NCBI RefSeq assembly: GCF_026210795.1 | Contig: NC_089448.1 | Span: 2,852,001-2,916,000, forward strand | Length of the DNA stretch: 64,000 nt | Direction: 5' to 3' | From: Rhizophagus irregularis | Taxonomy: Eukaryota; Glomeromycota; Glomeromycetes; Glomerales; Glomeraceae | Shown: positions 11,268 to 23,324 of the stretch, one piece after another | Layout: each line of letters starts with the position of its first letter | Position numbering within the stretch: the first letter of the stretch is position 1 | The notes under the pieces: model-generated | Database searches by the model: none | The model's input: only the letters and a program-made list of their open reading frames with translations | What the model was told of the DNA's origin: nothing | Program-made: the position numbers and the translations under genes

Positions 11268-13225
11268 TTAAATAGGAGTCATTTTATTGTTTTTAATACT
11301 TTCCGGTAGACGTAGTTGATAATCTAAATTGTAAATTAATGTTAGAATCAACATTGTACAATATATACACACACACGTGATAATTACCTCCATTTTGAGT
11401 AATATATCTAACCCAAGGTAAAGCTTGATAACCACTTTTTTCAACAATTTTTAAATAACGTACTTGAATACCCGAAGTTGTAAAATATGGTATTTCAAAT
11501 TTTACTCCAATAGGAGGCTTTTTATCAGGATCATCAACTAAAAATTATTTAATAATAAAGATATTTATGTTTATTCCCCAAATATTAACATAAATTTTGG
11601 TACTTACCATTTTTAACGGAGGGTAACCCAAAATGAGCTCTCATTAAAAATTCTTTACCGCCTTGGAATTGTTTAATTTTCCATACAAGACATGATTTTT
11701 CTGGAGCATAATGAACCGATCCAATACTACTCTATAATAAGATAACATTATTTTAAAAGAAATGTTGAAGAGCTAAGTAAAGCTCAAATGAACAATATTA
11801 TTATTTTTACCTACCCTAAATTTTGGAGAGTCAGCATCATCTGGTACAGGCACATATATTTCAACATTATTTGCAGTAGAACGTCTTTTAAATTGAGCTT
11901 TTGCCTTAATCATATATTCTATTCTAGAGCCAGTATAACTTTCTACGAGAGCTTCAACCCAAATCAAAGGTTTAACCTAATAAATTATCCCGATAAGTTT
12001 AATCTTCGACCAAATAAATTCAATTAAATCTTTTTTTACCTGTGTATTCAAACGATAGCTCATTAATTCAAATTCGCCATCAGGAGGTATAAAAGAAATG
12101 GTACGATCATTTTCAAATCTAGATAATCTGACACACTGATGAAACTTAACATCTTCCATTTCAATAGCTTTTCCTCTTGAAGCAGAACGTCCAGTACTTT
12201 CAAACATAACTTTATCATTTAAACCTAATCTTAATTCTGGCATACCACTTAAATAACATTTCATTTTAATTACTCCGAGAATTTCACTTCGTAATACATT
12301 TCCGTTTGCATTAACTAATAAATTTACAGATTCAATTACATCTAAAAATACTTCATTCTTCCTATATTTTATTCCTTCTGATCTCCATGACACTGCATTT
12401 GTAACAGCCATTGGTGGTCTTACTTGAATTTCTAATTTATGTGATTCTTGAGTTATATACCTAATCATAATTTTTTTTTTTGGTGTTGTAAAATTAGTTA
12501 AAATTTTATTAATAAAAAGATTTCTTTATTTAATAATTTCTTGACTTACTCTTGTAATATTTTTGTTTCGGTAGTTTGTGGATAACCAAAATCCATCATT
12601 TCATCTAAAAGTTCATAAATAATTACAAAATTATCTCTGATTGATTCTTCCTCAAGTTCCTTAAAATATTCTGTAAAAACCTTTTTTAAATAAATTTATA
12701 TTAATGAATAAATAAGATTAAATTTTTGCATCTTTTTATGTTTTGTCTACATATATAATTTCAAAGATCAAAGAATCAAAATATAAATAAAATTAAAAAA
12801 CTCAAATATTGATTTACCTCTGTCAATTTATGAAGGAATAAAAGAATTGTTGTAGCATTTGAATTTTTCTTTGTTATAGCCAATACTGCTCAGAATAAAA
12901 TATAAATGATAAATGTGAAGGAAAAATAATCGAATTAAATATATTGTTTAATTCCTATGCTCTAGCCAAACCATAGGTTCTATACATTCTTATTAAAATA
13001 AACCTTCTTTCTGGAAAAAAGGATACGGTATAAATTATTATGTCGTATATACAGATAATTGACACCTTCATGTGTAAAACAAGGAGTTGGAGCTTGTTGT
13101 TCTTCCTCAGCCTCTAACACAAGTGGCATAAATTTCTCAACGGCAGACATTGGTATGTCTCCACGATAATTTCGTGATATGAGAACCTTTCCTTTAAGAT
13201 CTAATACAAATACAGCTGAAGCCAT
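11268..13225 (-). CDS. APM1: AP-1 clathrin adaptor complex medium (mu) subunit
   Basis: This is the mu subunit of the trans-Golgi/endosome adaptor AP-1; it recognises Tyr-based sorting signals on cargo. Eight exons on the minus strand: 13225-13027, 12885-12818, 12680-12550, 12460-12040, 11976-11815, 11731-11608, 11537-11388 and 11323-11268; 436 residues, the normal family length. The N-terminal longin-like domain starts [20 protein letters not shown] and contains RHNNLYLLAITKKN. The mu-homology domain begins near [20 protein letters not shown] and includes [20 protein letters not shown] and [15 protein letters not shown]. It ends [20 protein letters not shown], a slightly longer tail than in animals. 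The DLKGK and SWRSEGIKY blocks favour AP-1 over AP-2. Intron 1 has a U12-type donor. Confidence 0.93.
12886..13026 (-). other. Probable U12-type intron in the AP-1 mu gene
   Basis: On the minus strand the donor reads GTATCCTTTT, a perfect U12 donor. A near-consensus branch TTCCTTCAC lies at 12922-12914, about 30 nt before the acceptor GAGCAG, which is farther than is usual for this class. The join C|TA gives Leu in NNLYLLAITKK, matching the family. Confidence 0.6.
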
Positions 13226-13379
13226 CTTTAATTACAATTTATCTTAAAAACGCAAAAAATTAAATTTTCCAAGAACTGAGTTGGAAATAGCACAATTTAT
13301 GATTGATATCTTGTAATACCAAAAAAAAATTTTTTTTTTTTTAAGTTTTATCACTGTGATATTCATAAAAAATTTAAAC
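13226..13379. promoter_or_regulatory. Shared divergent promoter, AP-1 mu / PIG-B
   Basis: This is the shortest divergent gap in the window, 154 bp between start codons. It contains an A9 T14 tract at about 13320-13342. No factor site is claimed. Confidence 0.45.
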
Positions 13380-15641
13380 ATGAATAAATTAAATTATCGC
13401 AAAAAAACCGACACGTCAAATGTAATTGAACAGAAAGAAAATTTTATTGAAGAAAGTGAAGAAAATTCCAAAGAAAAGAGACCATTAAATTTAATTTTAA
13501 ATGATCAAAATCGATTATTAAGTTGTTTAATTTTATTCCGAATAATAAATGCTATATTTACGAAAACATATTTCAATCCCGACGAATATTGGCAATCAGT
13601 TGAAGTCGCTCATTATTTAGTTTTTGGATATCCTAAACTCTTTTATTTAGTTTATTGCTTTGTAAAAAAAATATATGCAGTATCATATTATTTCTTAATA
13701 AATTTTTTTTTTTTACATACGGATATTTGACCTGGGAATGGAAGGAGAAAATAAGAAGTATCGCTCATCCTTTATTATTCGCAACTCTTTATAAAAATTT
13801 GGCAATTCTCGGTCTCGACAAAGGGAACTTGTTTGTAATGTCTTGATTCAAGAATTAATTGAGATTTGAAAATACTTTGATTTATTTTTTATTGATATCT
13901 AATAGATTAATTTGTAACTAGATATATGCTCCAAGAATTTTTCAAGCAGTATTTGCAGGTATAGGAGATTTGTATACTTATAAGTTAGCAAAAAAGTTAT
14001 TTAATGAATCAACCGCAAATTGGACTGTATCCTTTCTTATTTCTGGCAAAAATGTATATCAAAAAATATATATATATATATATATATAATTTTATATTAG
14101 ACCTTAATAATATAATAAATTTGACGCGTTTTTTTATAATTATAATAGCTTTTCTGTTCTATTGTTTCTTGGTTCAATTTCTTTTGCTCTATAAGGATGT
14201 TATCGAATAGCATTGAAACAGTACTGACTACTGTGGCATTATATTATTGGCCATGGCCCTCTTTTTCAAATTTTATGAGTTGGAATGATCGAATAAAGTA
14301 TAACTTCTTTTTTATAATTATAATACCCGTGTATATGTTAATTATTAATTATAATATTATATCATTCATATAGAGCATTACGCATCTCGTTAACTTTAGC
14401 AGCAATTTGTTGTATTCTCCGTCCAACTAATGTTATTGTTTGGGGATTTCTTGGTATACAGTTATTGTGGAAAACAAGGGAACATCTTATCTCTATTATT
14501 TTAAACACGCTCTTTATCACGTAAGTTCTTAAATAGGTTTATTTAAGCGGTATATGATTTTATTAATGTCATATTCTCGATTTTAGAATTATTGCAATTT
14601 CAACGATAGTCTTAGTCGATTATACATTTTATGGTGAAATAGTGTTTGTACCGATTAATTTTTTGTATGTTAATGTAATACAATCAATTTCACTATTTTA
14701 CGGTTCACATCCATGGCATTGGTATTTATCACAGGGTATACCATTTATTACAACTACATTATTACCATTCATACTTAAAGGCATATATGATATTTATAAT
14801 GATAAAAAATTTCCTTCTTATCATCATCAATCTGTTAAAACATTAATTTGGTTAATTATATTAATGATATTTAGTTATAGTTTATTAAGTCATAAAGAAT
14901 TTAGGTTTATATATCCATTATTACCTATTATGATAATTTGCGCGGGATATTGTTTACGCGAAATTTCTTTAAAATATCAAAAAAAAATGTCGAGAATAAT
15001 TGTGATATCCTTGATAATTACCAACATACCATTAGCTTTTTATGCGAATTTTATACATCAGCGTGGTGTTGTGGATGTTATGAATTATTTAAGAAATGAA
15101 GCTAGATCAGAAAAAGTTCATGAAATAGGATTTTTGATGCCTTGTAATTCAACTCCCTTTTATAGTAATTTTCATTTTAATTTATCCATGTGGTATTTAA
15201 CTTGCGATCCTCCTTTAATGAGGTAGGTTTATTTACGCGTTTTTTAATGTATATTATAATATTTCTAAAAAGAATTTTTTTTTTCTTTAGTAAAGAGATT
15301 GATATTGAAAATTATGTTGATGAAGCCGATCAATTTTATAATAATCCACACGAATTCCTTAAAACATATTTTGAGCCAATTAATTCAACATCATCGTCTA
15401 CTGATTTAAACCTTCGTAAATGGCCAAATTATTTGATAATGTTTGAAGCTTTATTACCCGATTTAAATCTTTTTCTCGAAAAACTAGATTACAGAGAGGT
15501 ATAAGTTATTAAACTTTTTTTTTCATTTTTATTGTGCTAATTAATAAACATTTAATAATTTAGTGCGCGAGATTTTTTAATTCTCACTTTATTGATGATT
15601 GGAGAAGGAGAGGTGATGTGATAGCTTTTTGTAAAAATTAA
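13380..15641 (+). CDS. GPI10: GPI mannosyltransferase 3 (PIG-B/Gpi10)
   Basis: This ER membrane GT22 enzyme adds the third mannose to the GPI anchor precursor from dolichol-phosphate mannose. Eight exons: 13380-13627, 13717-13834, 13922-14026, 14149-14297, 14374-14520, 14587-15222, 15291-15498 and 15564-15641; 562 residues, the usual length. The lumenal loop 1 signature is clear: YFNPDEYWQSVEVAHY, then VFGYGYLTWEWKEKIRS across intron 1. It is followed by YAPRIFQAVFAGIGD, FYGSHPWHWYLSQGIPF and the GT22 motif HKEFRFIYPLLPI, with many membrane helices between. The C-terminus RFFNSHFIDDWRRRGDV matches PIG-B. Intron 1 is AT-AC and intron 3 has a U12-like donor. A 35-40 bp tandem duplication covers the stop codon region at 15626-15697. 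Confidence 0.93.
13628..13716 (+). other. AT-AC U12-type intron in PIG-B
   Basis: No GT-AG pair restores the conserved VFGYGYLTWEW segment. An intron starting ATATCCT and ending TTTTTTTAC joins GG|A TAC GGA TAT in frame. ATATCC is the U12 AT-AC donor. A branch-like TTTCTTAAT at 13691-13699 (7 of 9 to TTCCTTAAC) lies about 18 nt before the AC. Confidence 0.8.
14027..14148 (+). other. Probable U12-type GT-AG intron in PIG-B (intron 3)
   Basis: The donor GTATCCTTTC matches the U12 consensus. The best branch candidate, TTTGAC at 14120-14125, lies about 24 nt before the TAG acceptor and is weak. A (TA)n run fills the middle. The join is phase 0, NWT|LFCSIVSWF, matching the family. Confidence 0.5.
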
Positions 15642-16016
15642 TATGGTGATCTAACTTTAATAACTTTTGTAAAAATTAAAATGGTAATTCAACTTTGCAA
15701 ATCCAATTCAAATTTCTTTATTTGAAGATATGAGTTAGAGTATTAGTAAAATTGATATTATTATATTATTATTTTTTTATTATTATTTTAAATCTCTAAT
15801 AATTTCCCTTTTTTACACGCAATTCATTTTTAATAAATATTAATTCAAAAGGAAATCGATTTTTATAAAAATGCGTGAAACACTACTATTACTAATATGG
15901 GAAAAGAAAGATATTATGAATAATTCACGGAATTATGCATAATTAATAATGATGGAAAGTATAAATAAATGCCCAACAAAAACATATAAATAAAAAATAG
16001 AATACAGTGTTCACTA
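15642..16016. other. Convergent intergenic gap
   Basis: 3' ends of PIG-B and of the LEA2-like gene. It contains the second half of a short tandem duplication that begins in the PIG-B stop region, and otherwise AT-rich DNA with no visible feature. Confidence 0.5.
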
Positions 16017-18405
16017 TCATGGTCCAGTTGGTCCACCATCTGCCGGTGGTGGTGCACCTGCTGGTGCTCCAATTGCTGGTGCTGGCGCTCCACCCGGTGC
16101 TGGTGCTCCACCTGCTGGTGCTCCTCCCGGTGCTGGTGCTCCATTTGCTGTTGCTGGCGCTCCTCCCGGTGCTGGTGCTCCATTTGCTGGTGCTGGTGCT
16201 CCTCCCGGTGCTGGTGCTCCACCTGCTGGTGCTCCTCCCGGTGCTGGTGCTCCATTTGCTGGTGCTGGCGCTCCTCCCGGTGCTGGTGCTCCATTTGCTG
16301 GTGCTGGTGCTCCTCCCGGTGCTGGTGCTCCACCTGCTGGTGCTCCTCCCGGTGCTGGTGCTCCTCCCGGTGCTGGTGCTCCACCTGCTGGTGCTCCACC
16401 CGGTGCCGGTGCTCCATTTGCTGGTACTGGCGCTCCTCCCGGTGCTCCATTTGCTGGTGCTCCACCTGCTGGTGTTCCGCCCGGTGCTGGTGCTCCATCT
16501 GCTGGTGCTGGCGCTCCGCCCGGTGCTGGTGCTCCACCTGCTGCTGGTGTTCCGCCCGGTGCTGGTGTTCCATTTGCTGGTGGTGTTTCACCTGGTGCTG
16601 GTGTTGCTGGATTAGTTTCATCTGTTGGTGCTGGTGGAGTTAGATCCGGGCGTGTTATATTAAATGGACATGGAAAATCTATAACTGGTATCGATGTTGT
16701 TGGTTTTTTAACCCAATCTAATCCCATAATTAACATTTTTATCTCAACTCTAAGTTTTAAACTGTGTTCCTGTGGTTGAGTACATGATTCAATAAGATTT
16801 TGAAGTATTGGATCGTTCTGCCCTGAAGATTCATAATTAATCGGAATCGGAATTGATACTATTGATGTTGCTCTTCCTGGTATTGAAAACCCTTTTTTGG
16901 CACCAGAAGAAATTTTTTTTTGATTTACTATATCAAGGACCTAAATAAAATAATGAAAATAAAAAAAAAGTTAGTTATATGAACGAATAAATAAATAAAG
17001 ACTAATAGATAAAAAAAAATTCTCACATCAATTTGAAATGAATTAAATTTATAAGGTAACCAATTCTCTCTATTATCCAATTGAAATTGAAATTCCATCG
17101 GCAATTTTACAACTGTAGGAGCTGTAGTAATTTCTGCAACTCCTGCTGAAGATGGTGATAAAAATGTAACAACAGGAATTCGTGGCCACACAAAATACAT
17201 GCCAGCTGCCAATAACACTAAAATAGTAAAAGTTATTATAACACACGTTTTTCTTGAACAGAAAGCACATCTTCGTTCCTTTTTAGGGGTTACTACATAA
17301 TGATCTCCGGACGTTGATTGTCGAGTTCCCTTTCCATTACCCGAATCAACATTCAGAGCATATGGATTTGGATCATGTGATCCGTCGGGTCCTGTAAGAG
17401 TATTATTGCGGGAATCCGTATCATTATATTTTTCATCGTTCTGAAAATTATTATTGAAATCATTATAAACATCATATTGTGGTTGTGTATTTTGTGAATA
17501 ATCTTGAGGATAATTATTATGTGTATCATATTGTGGTTGTGTATTTTGTGAATAATCTTGAGGATAATTATTATGTGCGTCATATTGTGGTTGTGTATTT
17601 TGTGAATAATCTTGATAATTATTTTGTGCGTCATATTCTTGTTGTGTATCTTGATAATTATTTTGTGAATAGTCTTGATAATAATTATCTCCCATGTTAT
17701 CTGACATATAATTATTTTCGTTCTGATCAATTAATGGTACACCTTGTTGAGATGATCCTGTTGTAAGTCCTGTCGCACTATTATGTGTATTTGTAGAAGC
17801 AGCAAAAGGAGAAGGTGGGTATGGATATTCATATTCATTATATAATAATGATTGACGACGTGGTTCCGTCGTTTCTAAAGGTTGTTCTTGATGATATCGC
17901 ATATTATTTGAAGGAGTAAATCCAGCAACACTAGGTTGAGAATAGATGGAAGAGACTACAGATTCACTGTCATCATCATCTGGTGTTCGACCTTGTGATG
18001 GACCTAAAAAGTATACCAACCAATCATTATTTGTTATGTTCATATTTTCCCCTTTTCAACAATTCCTCGACAAGTTATTCAATTATTTAAAACTCTATCA
18101 TTATATTATCCAATCTTTAGAAACATATGAAATAGATTTAAAATTGAACCTTTTTTTCGCTTGTCTCGTTAGCAACCGATTTCTCCTTAATGAATAAAGT
18201 GAAAAAATAGATAAAATAAAATACCTTTTATATTTGGATTTGGTGATGAATAAGGGTTACGAAGTGGAGGTCTATAACCATCATTTTGCATTCGTGGATT
18301 AGAAGGTAATTGTCCTTGTTGATAACCATCAGTATATCCTTGATATTGATTACCGAATCCATTATTATTGTAATATTGATCTCTAGGATCTTGACGGTAA
18401 GACAT
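16017..18405 (-). CDS. Single-pass membrane protein with LEA2/WHy-like domain and Pro/Ala/Gly repeat tail
   Basis: Three exons on the minus strand, 18405-18225, 18003-17027 and 16940-16017; 693 residues. Residues 1-310 are cytosolic, Gln/Asn/Tyr-rich and disordered, with an 18-residue repeat ([15 protein letters not shown] core) three times at 17470-17640. A Cys-containing basic stretch ([10 protein letters not shown]) precedes one membrane helix, [19 protein letters not shown], at about 311-331. The next ~180 residues resemble the LEA2/WHy fold ([16 protein letters not shown], then [17 protein letters not shown]), known from fungal and plant membrane proteins. The final ~180 residues are tandem [10 protein letters not shown] units. 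By topology the tail would lie outside the plasma membrane. Function is not known. Confidence 0.75.
16030..16615. repeat. Tandem repeat encoding [10 protein letters not shown] units
   Basis: GC-rich degenerate tandem array (core GGTGCTGGTGCTCCTCCCGG on the + strand), in strong contrast to its AT-rich surroundings. Units of about 18-36 bp are shuffled. Every frame stays open because unit lengths are multiples of three, so His/Gln and Leu/Val readings on other frames are artefacts. Confidence 0.9.
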
Positions 18406-21400
18406 AATTTTTGATATTAATATATATATAACATAAAAGCCTAATTATTATAAGCTATTATGTTATGAAAATTTATATGTTTTTTCGAACAAGTTGGTAT
18501 AGGAAGGGATAGAGTCTTGCTTTTCTCGTATTAACACTGCATAAAAAAAAGTATAATTAATGAAAAAACTCGAATTATTAACGATAAAACAACTCTCGTG
18601 TAACTTGGGCGTTTGGCATGGTTTGCTGCAAACTCTAGATTAACATTTCTAAACCGAACTTTAAAACGGTTCCTACCTTTAAAATTTACAAGTCTAGTGT
18701 TTATAATAGGAGAAATTAATGAGCTCTACGAAAAATAACGGTATAAAATGTAAAGTTGAGTCTAAGGGATGGACAAAAAGAGGGGACGTTAATTACTAGG
18801 TAGTTAAATAAAAGGAAGAAGATATAGAAAAGAAGAATAAGAAGAATACCTCGCTTTGTTAATGAAATTTTTTTACGTGGTGCGACAATAAAAAATATTA
18901 GACTATATAAATATTTATGCAAATGTGACATTTTAAGTTTTATCTTAGTGGTGATTATGTACACGAACACAAAAATAGTAATGAAACTTATTTATAATAT
19001 ATATACAGTAAAAATAAATTAATCTATTCTCAAATTAGTTAAAAAAAAAAAAATTTATTAAAAAAAAAAAACATAAAAAAAAATTTGAACGCCCCAGCCT
19101 TTTTTGAAACTTTTTAGGAGTCAGTGTGGCCCTTCCCGATTGATGATCAAGTTCATCAGTTTGAAACTTTTGGATGTTGATCGATATTCCAACATCAAAT
19201 TTGTTTGTGGCGCAGCTACTAATTATAGATGCCCGGTAATACCCCCCTTAAAAAACTGACCTCCTGACCCAGTCCTTCAACAACTCCCGATCTTTAATTA
19301 GTTAGGCTGTTTTATATGAACTAAAAATTTTCATAATGAATTCACGCTTATTTAATTTTTTAAAAGGTAATCGAATTTGGTTGCTACATTTTTAGTTGCT
19401 AAAATTAAAGTCTAGAGTCAAATGTTAACCGGTTTTTTTAAGATTAATTTCAGTAAACTAAGCAATATTAATAAAATAATGAATAAAAAGTAAAGAGGTA
19501 GTTAGAAGATTCTATATTTAGTATATATATGGCTTATGACCAAAAATAAAGTATTACGTGATTTGATGAAATATACATGCTACGGTATTTATATATTTAT
19601 TATATATAATTTAAGTATTAATATATAAAGTATTAATGTATAGAAGTTTGTATTTACTTTTTTATTTCGATTATTTCACATACTTATGCATTTTTTTACT
19701 AAAATAAAAAATATACATAATTTTTGAGTTTCATAACTTCCTTCCAAGTTCCAATATTGGATACTGGCTAGGTTTCAAAGTTTTGTTTCAAAACTTAGAT
19801 TTTTCTTTTTTTTAAAAAAAAGAAACGTTATTTTTGTAGGCTTCCTTCGGCTTACTATTTTCTATACTATTCCATCTAATCGAAATCCTGAAATAAAAAT
19901 ATGCTAGGATTAATTACATTAAATACTTTAAATTATTAGATGCCAAATAATTTTAAAAATATTTGAAACCATAAAAATAAATATTAATATATTAAATTCC
20001 AATTTAAATTTATTTTTATTTATTAATCCCTGTCGCACTAAGTGTACTCATGATTTCCCCCCGTGCTAATTTTTGTAAATTGCGTAGATAGCTGGGAAAA
20101 TCTTTAAATAATTAAATAGTTAAATAGTTAATCTTGATGAGTACCAGAGGATTACCATGAAAAGGGGTTTTTTTAAATAATACCTAATTTAATAACAAAA
20201 AATCCGAAATTTATTTTTAATATATATATATACTGTATATACTTGGTGTATTTTAAATTGTAAATATTAATTTAAATAATAAACCTATATACTATTTTTT
20301 CAATTATTAAAAAAGTAACTTATGTAATTTTATCAACTGTATAATTAACATTTAATTTAATTTCTAGTATGTTACATTTTTCATATAGTTAATATATTCT
20401 AATAATCCAATTTTTTTTAATTTCAAATAAAATATAAATAGTTGATTTTTTAAGATAATAATTGTAAATAAGCATTAAGCAATCTGATTAACAAATCATA
20501 TTCCTATTTTATTTTCTAATTTTTTATATTTGACTTTATTATGATTATATAAATTAATTAGACCAATTTCTTCAATTTCATTTTAATGTACATATTTACT
20601 GGTTAAATAAGTAAATATAATTTTTCAGATTATATAAATTATATTTATATAATATATATAATATATGAATTTATTATTAAATATAGTTACATATATAATA
20701 AAAAATAAAAATAATAAATCAGTACAGGTAGTATAATTTTAATAATATAAAACTTTCAAAAAAAACTCTTATTTAATTTATTAATTATTTAATACAATTT
20801 TATTTATATATATTATTATACTTAATATTTTTATTCAAATAAAATTATAATATATATAAGTAATAATTGTATAAATAATATTACTTAAATAAATTAAAAA
20901 ATAAATGCCAATCAATTTACATTCTTTTTACTATATTCTTTTATTATATATTATATATATATATTATTTTAAAAGATATATATAAAATATTATATAACAG
21001 TTAAATGCTTACAAAAAAATCCAAACTGAAAACTAATTTAAACTAAATAACAATTGGCTTTAAATTTACATTTCCAGTATTCTATATCATAAAAAATAAA
21101 AAGAAAAAAAATAGCTAAAATAATAAAAAATTTTTATTTAAAGAATTATTAATATTAAACTTAAAACTGGCTGGTTTTAAAAAGATTTTATTTTCATTTT
21201 TCTAAATAATATTTTGAATTAAGATTAGTAAGCTTAAATTAAATCAAATAAATAAATTAAAATTAGGAAATTTATTACATAGTAAAAAGGTACTATTTAT
21301 TAGTCATTAAATATTATAGTAATAATAATTATTACTATTAGGTAAATTTTATACAATTTCTGTTTTTTAATATTTTGTAAATTATTTGGCTCCTTATAAA

Positions 21401-21438
21401 TAAATATTTAACTAAGAAAATTTTGCAAAACATATTTT
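18406..21438. other. 3 kb AT-rich gene-free gap
   Basis: This lies upstream of the LEA2-like gene and downstream of ASA1. Most of it is very AT-rich with homopolymer runs. Two less AT-rich islands stand out, 19085-19310 and 20030-20110. On the minus strand the first holds a short open stretch that I cannot assign to a family. No tRNA, snRNA box or repeat end was recognised. Confidence 0.5.
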
Positions 21439-23120
21439 TTAATAAATTTTCCATAAACTAATTTTATTATCTTTTCCACCACCTACTAAAAAATGATCTT
21501 GAATATCATTTTCAGTTAAAGTATCACTATCCTCATATGAAAAAATATAAGTAAATGCTAATGAATAAACACTTTCTTTATGATACGATAATATTGCTAA
21601 TGGCTTCATAGTTTTTGAAGAAAAAATACGTATACTATAAAAAAAAATATAAACAGAAATATAAAATCAATATATATTTTAAGGTCATATTAACAAATTT
21701 GAATTGTGTTAGATATATACTTTGAATCCCATCCGGCAGTAGCAAAAATTTTTGAATCAGATCGTATTTTAATATCAGCAACTCCAGAATACTTTATTAC
21801 GATATTATTGATTAAAGGTTCTTTTTCAAAGTTCTAGAAATCCAAAATATAAATCATTAATCAAGTTGAAGAAACTTTGTTTTAATTATATATTTACCTC
21901 ATCAAAAATATATTTTACAATTTTATTATCTCCTGCAGTAGAAATTGCAAATTTTCGATTCATTGAAACATCCAACGCTAATGCTAATGTTGTTATCAAA
22001 GAAATTAATAACTTATTAAAAAATATGCACTATATCATCTTAAAAACAGACCTGTTTCCTTATGTTCCTTTACGATCCATAATTGTTTAAAAGAAAATAA
22101 CCAATTACTAACATTATTGTCAGATTTATTAGGAGTTAATGTCCATAAAATTAAACCACCATTTTCATATACTGCTAAAAGTAAAAATCTAGATTTGATT
22201 GTTGGATGTTGAAAAAATTTCATAGCCATGCAATAACCTTTATTATAATAAATTTTGACAAATTTCTTAGAAAAAAAAATTAAACAAGGAAAAAAAAATT
22301 TAACTGGAGCAAACTGATACCTATTTCCTGTTTTATATCAGGTTCTACTGAGGTTATAAATTGTTGATTTGAAAGATCCCATATATCAATCTGAAAAAAA
22401 ACCACATCAAAAATTATCCTAAGAATACGGAATTACTCTAATACATACAGCAGTAGATTCTTTTGAACTTGGTACTGCGATCAAAATATCTTGATTATTT
22501 TCTCCTTTGTAAAAAATCTTTGTTAAAAACATATATTAGATCTAGTAAACTTCACATAATTATATTACCTTTAAAGCAATAATCAAATTTACAAAAATTC
22601 AATGAATTTACTGACAAACTTTTTTCGAGTTTGGATAATAATTCATCAGAATCTTTCTGCTCATTGTTTTCATCTTCATCATTAATTTCTACAATCTTTT
22701 CTTCTGTTTTAGTAAAATTTGAAGAATTTTGATCAATTTTCCAAACTTTTAATAAATTATCTCTACCATGGCTTTAATAAAGAAAATTAGAACATTAATA
22801 AACTAAAATTTTAAAGAAAAAAGATTAAAAGTTTACCTGATCAATTTGTCATTTAAAACTAAACATCTTAGAATTCCTTTATTATGTGCTTTAAATTTTA
22901 ATATGGGACGCTTTATTTTCATGTCCCATATGATGATATTTCCTTCAGCATCCCTATTTTTATTTATGAATTAAGATCTAATAATTAAATCAAAAATAAA
23001 AATGGCAAAAAAACTTTACCCAGAAATTAATTTAGTATTGTTTTGATAAAATTCCAAATGATTTATCTGATCTTCATGTCCGCGAAATATATATATTGGT
23101 GTAGGAGGCGTTGCACTCAT
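21439..23120 (-). CDS. ASA1: WD40 protein of the Asa1/GNB1L type
   Basis: In yeast Asa1 belongs to the ASTRA/TTT-associated machinery for PIKK stability. Nine exons on the minus strand: 23120-23020, 22953-22837, 22771-22569, 22504-22449, 22390-22321, 22237-22052, 21983-21898, 21833-21721 and 21634-21439; 375 residues. The WD repeats start PPTPIYIFRGHEDQINHLEF and LISGDAEGNIIIWDM. Next come LISHGRDNLLKVWKI and an acidic loop (NDEDENNEQKDSDE). LSVNSLNFCKF is the characteristic Asa1 phrase. The C-terminal blades are FATAGWDSNIRIFSS and FLVGGGKDNKISLWKIY. The HGRDN motif and LPVNxLNFC-like block are what distinguish Asa1 from generic WD proteins. Head-to-head with the importin gene. Confidence 0.82.
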
Positions 23121-23324
23121 TTTTGTAAATTCGAAGTTTCTAATCTTTCATTTTACCAAAGGTATTATCGCGTCGGCAAGATTACTTCGCAGTTCAGATC
23201 TGCCGATCAAACTCACCGTATTACCGATAATCCGGGAATTAACCAATCAAATCAATTCATAAAAAATATTTAGTTCGTTTTTTTTCGCGTGTAGCGAAAA
23301 GAGGATCATATTTTATAAATTAAA
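23121..23324. promoter_or_regulatory. Shared divergent promoter, ASA1 / importin
   Basis: 204 bp lie between start codons. It is less AT-rich than most gaps here. The stretch TTCGCGTGTAGCGAAAAG at about 23284-23301 contains the short inverted repeat TTCGC/GCGAA. Confidence 0.45.

Noticed and set aside
15914-16621. Long minus-strand frame rich in His/Gln/Glu and plus-strand frame rich in Leu/Val
   Set aside because: They are out-of-frame readings of the [10 protein letters not shown] repeat, which keeps every frame open because its units are multiples of three.
17353-17766. Ile/His/Asn-rich frames on both strands
   Set aside because: Shadows of the 54-bp repeat in exon 2 of the LEA2-like gene.
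19085-19310. Possible small gene or RNA gene in the 3 kb gap
   Set aside because: A short minus-strand open stretch exists, but there is no start, splice structure or recognisable motif.
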